Assembly (NCBI RefSeq): GCF_004028635.1
Contig: NZ_ML138680.1
Span: 1 to 64,000, forward strand
DNA length: 64,000 nt
Direction of reading: 5' to 3'
Source: Streptomyces cyaneus
Lineage (GTDB): Bacteria > Actinomycetota > Actinomycetes > Streptomycetales > Streptomycetaceae
This document shows, piece by piece, positions 60,858 through 64,000 of the stretch. A program made the position numbers and the translations under genes. The notes below the pieces were generated by a model that made no database searches, was not told the origin of the DNA, and was given only the letters and a program-made list of their open reading frames with translations. Each line of letters opens with the position of its first letter. The stretch's first letter is position 1.

Positions 60858-61859
60858 TCACATCAGGACAGCGCCGCCCCCCGGTCGTCGTGCTCGGCTG
60901 CGCCGATTGTCCAGGTGCACAAAAACCCTGTGGAGCCAGCGATCGGTCCCGTCATACCGCGGTGTGAATGCGCTGCGACCGTGCACGACGAGGCGGTTGT
61001 CCAGGAACACCATGTCACCGTGCCGTAGATGGAGTGCGGACCGGACGGCGGCGAGAGCTTCGCCCAGCCGCGACATCGCTTCGGCCCCCGTGTCGTCCAG
61101 GGCCGCGGTGGCATGGAAGTCCACTCGGATATCCGGGTCGTCGATGTCCCCGCTGAGCAGCGGATGTGGCTCCGTCTTCTGCTCTGATCGGAATGACGGC
61201 GGTGGGCTGGTTATGAATCGGTTCTCGCACAGGATCGCCCGGTCTTTGTCGGACAGTAGCGGGAGGGCTTGGCGGATGCTGGCAACGTACGTGCCCACTT
61301 CCTCCTGGTGTGCGGGACGCAGGCACAACAGGCCGACATAGTCCGGTCGGTTGGGATGAAACGCGTTCTCCGTGTGGAATTGCAGAGAGACTGAGCCGCC
61401 ATTGCTCTGCGAGTTCTCCAGCATTCGCACCGGCACAACGTTCTGGACCAGTGCCCCACGCTTCTCGTTGCGGTAGGCGACGATCTCGCCAAGCTGCAGG
61501 CCCACCAGCATTGCGATCGCAGCCGGCACTGTTGCCGAGAGTTCAGCGGACTCCGGAGCGCTTGGGGTTGGAGGAAGCGCGTCACTTGGGATCGGTAGTC
61601 GGCTGACCAATAGGAGTCCTTCGGGTCCCGGATCATTGCGATAGGACCTAACTGTCTGGAGCAGCCGGACGGGGAGCTCGCAGCCTGCGGACCGGGCTGC
61701 GGCGATCCACTGAGGGTGGTCTACGGCAGCCGTTTGCGTCCGGGTAAGGCGATTGGCCAAGACGGCTGTGTGCTCCGCCTCCTCCTGCGTGAGTCGAATC
61801 CGGTTGCTGTGGTGTTCCTGGTCGTCTGCCGCGATCGCTGTTCCTGCCGTAGCGTCCAT
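60858..61859 (-). CDS. second HXE-type Fe(II)/2-oxoglutarate oxygenase (VioC/AsnO-like)
   Basis: A 333-aa protein with LQFHTENAFHPNRPDYVGLL (HXE metal ligands near residue 175), VFLDNRLVVHGRSAFTPRYD (distal His) and RWLHRVFVHLDNRRSR (2-oxoglutarate Arg). By eye it shares HTE-AFHP and VVHGR-F-PRYDGTDRWL with the cluster B oxygenase, so the two are distant paralogues. The likely reaction is hydroxylation of an amino acid, possibly while bound to the PCP. The ATG at 61859 is preferred: a GTG at 61901 lies inside a long inverted repeat. Transcribed away from the PCP-TE gene. Confidence 0.86.
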   Translation of the reverse strand: MDATAGTAIAADDQEHHSNRIRLTQEEAEHTAVLANRLTRTQTAAVDHPQWIAAARSAGCELPVRLLQTVRSYRNDPGPEGLLLVSRLPIPSDALPPTPSAPESAELSATVPAAIAMLVGLQLGEIVAYRNEKRGALVQNVVPVRMLENSQSNGGSVSLQFHTENAFHPNRPDYVGLLCLRPAHQEEVGTYVASIRQALPLLSDKDRAILCENRFITSPPPSFRSEQKTEPHPLLSGDIDDPDIRVDFHATAALDDTGAEAMSRLGEALAAVRSALHLRHGDMVFLDNRLVVHGRSAFTPRYDGTDRWLHRVFVHLDNRRSRARRPGGGAVLM

Positions 61860-61893
61860 ATCTCTAATGTCGTCATGGGCCGCATGGGACTTT

Positions 61894-61946
61894 CCAGGCA
61901 CGGAAGCGGCAAATCACCGTCCACAACTTGCCGCTTCGATGCCTGG
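61894..61946. repeat. 19-bp inverted repeat between oxygenase and PCP-TE genes
   Basis: CCAGGCACGGAAGCGGCAA (61894-61912) and TTGCCGCTTCGATGCCTGG (61928-61946) are complementary at 17 of 19 positions with a 15-bp centre. It is the longest inverted repeat I found in the window. It sits just upstream of the oxygenase start and 130 bp from the PCP-TE start, so it may be an operator for both, or the paired ends of a tiny mobile element. Confidence 0.85.
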
Positions 61947-61999
61947 ACCGCGCAACGGTATGGCAGTGAAGGTTGGTTGCTGTCCACTGCATCGCGGCC

Positions 62000-62021
62000 T
62001 CCGCCAGCTTTTGCTGGCGGA
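62000..62021. other. perfect 9-bp stem with TTTT loop before the PCP-TE gene
   Basis: TCCGCCAGC-TTTT-GCTGGCGGA forms a perfect hairpin 52 bp before the PCP-TE start. It could be an attenuator in the leader RNA or a terminator for incoming transcription. No run of U follows on the plus strand. Confidence 0.7.
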
Positions 62022-62072
62022 TAGGGCAAGCGGTGAGGCTGCGTGGCTGACCGACGGCGGGAGAATCACTAA

Positions 62073-63167
62073 ATGACCAATGCAGTCGGCGGTCCGCCGA
62101 AACGCATGCCCACCCACATCATAGAATCCATGATGTGCTCTCTGTGGGGCGAGCACTTTGGCCATCCGGTTGGCCCCGATGACGATTTCTTCGAACTTGG
62201 CGGCGACTCGCTTGCCATCCTTGAGATTGTGCTCCAAGCGCGCAAGCTTGGGCTGGAGCTCCGTGCATCGCAGGCGCTGCGGCACCCTACGCCGGCACGG
62301 TTGGCGGAGTCGATCACGGTGCGCTCCCTCGACCGGGCTCCGGAGCGCCTGCTCTCTTTGGTCAGCGCCGCGGCACACACGAAGTGGCCGGAGATTGCGC
62401 TCGCCACGCGAAGCAGCACCGTGAGTGCGCTGACCAGTGACGAGGGATATGGAAGCCCGCTGGTCGTGATCCACTCGGACAGCCACCGCGTAGCCGAGCA
62501 AACGGCGCTTCTTCGTTGGGAACTTGGCCGTCCGATCCACAGCCTTCACCTGCCCGGCCTGGACGGTTCGGTCACGGACGGCGCAGGAATTGTCGCATTG
62601 TCGTACGTCCTGGCCGAGGCGGTAAACGCAAAGCAGCTGGGCGAGCCGGTGTCGATCGCGGGTTTCGGCATCGGAGCGGTGTTCGCCCATGAGGTAGCTC
62701 GGGCGCTGCAGGCAGCCGGAAGGCAGGTCGATCTGCTCGCGCTCGTGTCGCCTTCGCTGCCGGGTGTTGCAGTGCCACCCCGTGACGCCTTGTTGCGCGA
62801 GCGGGTCGCGGTGCTCGGTGGCCGGTTCGGGCTGGGAGACGGTGCCGATGGGCGCGATCTGCTCCATCAGGCGCATGCGGCGGGCTGGTTCGAGGACGTC
62901 GAATCACCAGAGGAGCTGGTTCATCGGCAAGCGACCTGGGTGGAGCTTACGTCTGCGGTCGCAGAGCGGCAGTTCGACGGCTTCCACCGCTACGACGGGC
63001 CGTCGCTGCTGGCCGCGGACGGAGCGCGTCAAGTGGTCGCCGAAAAGGCATGGGGACCTGGATTGACCTCTATGGAGGTCTGCCAGTTGGACCACGGGCT
63101 GGAGTCGCCGGCGGGTGCGCTGCGCGACCCGCGTCTCGCTGACGCGCTGCGGAAGGGACGTGTGTAG
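62073..63167 (+). CDS. peptidyl carrier protein-thioesterase didomain with degenerate thioesterase nucleophile
   Basis: A 364-aa protein. Residues 10-85 are an NRPS-type PCP (DDDFFELGGDSLAILEIVLQ, Ser intact). Residues 125-360 have the type I thioesterase fold (YGSPLVVIHSDSHRVAEQTA, LGEPVSIAGFGIGAVFAHEV, then HGLESPAG near the end). The nucleophile elbow G-x-S-x-G reads GFGIG, so Ser is replaced by Gly and ordinary hydrolysis or cyclisation is not expected. There is no condensation or adenylation domain. The ATG follows GGGAGA. It may act as a substrate-holding scaffold, with the next gene's cysteine thioesterase doing the release chemistry. Confidence 0.85.
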   Translation: MTNAVGGPPKRMPTHIIESMMCSLWGEHFGHPVGPDDDFFELGGDSLAILEIVLQARKLGLELRASQALRHPTPARLAESITVRSLDRAPERLLSLVSAAAHTKWPEIALATRSSTVSALTSDEGYGSPLVVIHSDSHRVAEQTALLRWELGRPIHSLHLPGLDGSVTDGAGIVALSYVLAEAVNAKQLGEPVSIAGFGIGAVFAHEVARALQAAGRQVDLLALVSPSLPGVAVPPRDALLRERVAVLGGRFGLGDGADGRDLLHQAHAAGWFEDVESPEELVHRQATWVELTSAVAERQFDGFHRYDGPSLLAADGARQVVAEKAWGPGLTSMEVCQLDHGLESPAGALRDPRLADALRKGRV

Positions 63168-63979
63168 TGAACCCTGTTCCATCTTCTTCTGAACGGGCTG
63201 CAGCCGAAGTTGTTCCGGTCGATTCGAAAAGGGAACGACGTTGGTTCGCCCGACCGCGAGTGGTCCCAGATCCTTTGCTGCGACTGGTGTGCTTTCCGCA
63301 TGTCGGCGCCGGCGGTGCGGCGTTCAACGCGTGGGCGGACCTGCTCCCTGCCGAAGTCGAACTGTGTGCTGTGCGGTTCCCCGGACGTGAGAACCGGATG
63401 GGAGAGCCACTGCTGGACGAGCCTGAGCAGGCGGTAGACGCAGTGCTCGCCGCAATGTCCTCTCTACTTGACCGGCCGTTCGTGCTCCTCGGGCACTGTT
63501 CCGGCAGCGTGCTGGCGTATGAATGCGCCCGTCGGCTTCAGCTCTCGGATGGTCCGGCGCCGGTTCTGGTGGTGGTCTCGTCGGCGGAGGGGCCATCGGT
63601 GCGAAACGTCAGAGATCCCTTGCACCTGTTGCCACGGGACGAGTTGCTGGCCCGGGTGGTGGGCTATGGCGGGATGGCGCCGCAGGTGCTGGCCGACCCA
63701 GATCTCATGAAGATGGTCGCGCGGGTGATGCGAGCGGACTACCGCGTGGTCGAGCGGCTGCAGTACTCGCCCGGACCGCCACTTACCACCCCCATCGCGG
63801 TGCTCGGCGGGCGGCAGGACCAGTTCATCTCGGAGCAAGCGCTCAGGGCCTGGGCGGCGGAGACGACCGCCGGTATCTCGGTGCACATGCTGGACGCCCC
63901 GCACTACCTGCTCCAGCATGCGGCTGCGCTGGTGGCCGACCTGATCGGTGAGCTGCTTGACGTGGAGGCTCAGGCGTGA
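63167..63979 (+). CDS. stand-alone thioesterase with cysteine nucleophile (GHCSG)
   Basis: A 270-aa type II-like thioesterase: LRLVCFPHVGAGGAAFNAWA and ELCAVRFPGRENRM at the amino end, elbow VLLGHCSGSVLAYECARRL near residue 105, acid in VLGGRQDQFISEQALRAW, and His in LDAPHYLLQHAAAL. The expected Ser is Cys (codon TGT). Cys-containing elbows are known in a few NRPS thioesterases that use acyl transfer to strained or amine products, such as that of obafluorin synthase. The GTG start shares its first base with the TAG of the PCP-TE gene, so the two proteins are made together. Confidence 0.86.
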   Translation: MNPVPSSSERAAAEVVPVDSKRERRWFARPRVVPDPLLRLVCFPHVGAGGAAFNAWADLLPAEVELCAVRFPGRENRMGEPLLDEPEQAVDAVLAAMSSLLDRPFVLLGHCSGSVLAYECARRLQLSDGPAPVLVVVSSAEGPSVRNVRDPLHLLPRDELLARVVGYGGMAPQVLADPDLMKMVARVMRADYRVVERLQYSPGPPLTTPIAVLGGRQDQFISEQALRAWAAETTAGISVHMLDAPHYLLQHAAALVADLIGELLDVEAQA

Positions 63980-64000
63980 CCGAGTCTCAGGTGATGTCAC
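63976..64000 (+). CDS. start of a further cluster C gene, cut by the window edge
   Basis: A GTG at 63976 overlaps the thioesterase stop in a GTGA junction, and the frame VTESQVMS stays open to the end. Only eight codons are visible, so no product can be named, but the coupling indicates that the operon continues to the right. Confidence 0.5.

Overview
The window is very GC-rich, with strong third-position GC bias, frequent GTG starts, and ATGA/GTGA stop-start overlaps. Together with the gene families present (GAF-ANTAR regulators, DUF5994, WXG100-type secretion, HXE-type oxygenases, an IdeR/DmdR-type iron box), this points to a Streptomyces or close relative, probably an accessory or arm-proximal region because three specialised-metabolite loci and several dead genes sit side by side. 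No rRNA, tRNA or CRISPR array was seen.

Left edge (1-1.5 kb): an IS5-family insertion sequence whose transposase is split over two frames, next to a headless IclR-type regulator remnant. Cluster A (1.5-14.2 kb, minus strand): one operon reading iterative-type highly reducing PKS (KS-AT-DH-MT-ER-KR-ACP) -> aldehyde dehydrogenase fused to a cytochrome P450 -> discrete ACP -> fatty acyl-AMP ligase. The ligase/ACP pair would supply an acyl starter or side chain, the PKS would build a methylated reduced chain, and the fused oxidoreductase would tailor it.

Sugar region (14.4-26.5 kb): a secreted GH78 alpha-L-rhamnosidase with its own palindromic operator, a patch of gene debris, and a fructan/fructose regulon (LacI regulator, ABC importer, PfkB kinase, secreted GH32 enzyme). 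The regulon is tied together by paired TGTCA-N4-TGACA operators spaced 16 bp apart. Stress and signalling region (26.5-38.5 kb): ABM monooxygenase, small membrane proteins, a YihY/BrkB protein, two GAF-ANTAR regulators, a GNAT-STAS pair, a PP2C phosphatase, CsbD, an acyl desaturase, an Asp23-like protein and three DUF5994 copies (one broken), each preceded by the same hairpin-bearing element.

Type VII-linked locus (38.9-42.0 kb): WXG100-like protein, a 532-aa protein with a papain/C39-like Cys-His-Asn carboxy-terminal domain, a chagasin-like lipoprotein and a small unknown protein, in one tight minus-strand unit. This is a candidate protease effector with a protease-inhibitor immunity protein.

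Cluster B (43.1-54.2 kb): a peptide/opine-type ABC importer and a divergent five-gene operon (HXE oxygenase, SbnB-like, PLP decarboxylase, SbnA-like, MATE exporter). Each promoter carries an iron box. The genes make L-2,3-diaminopropionate and suggest an iron-controlled small metallophore, but no NRPS or NIS synthetase is in the window.

Cluster C (54.7-64 kb and beyond): an amino acid:carrier-protein ligase (a class II aaRS relative), a stand-alone carrier protein, SDR, adenylate-forming ligase, CmlS-like halogenase, a second HXE oxygenase, a PCP-TE whose thioesterase lacks the nucleophile serine, and a stand-alone thioesterase with cysteine as nucleophile. The 56.2-60.3 kb part is less GC-biased than its surroundings, which suggests transfer. 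The cluster runs off the right edge.
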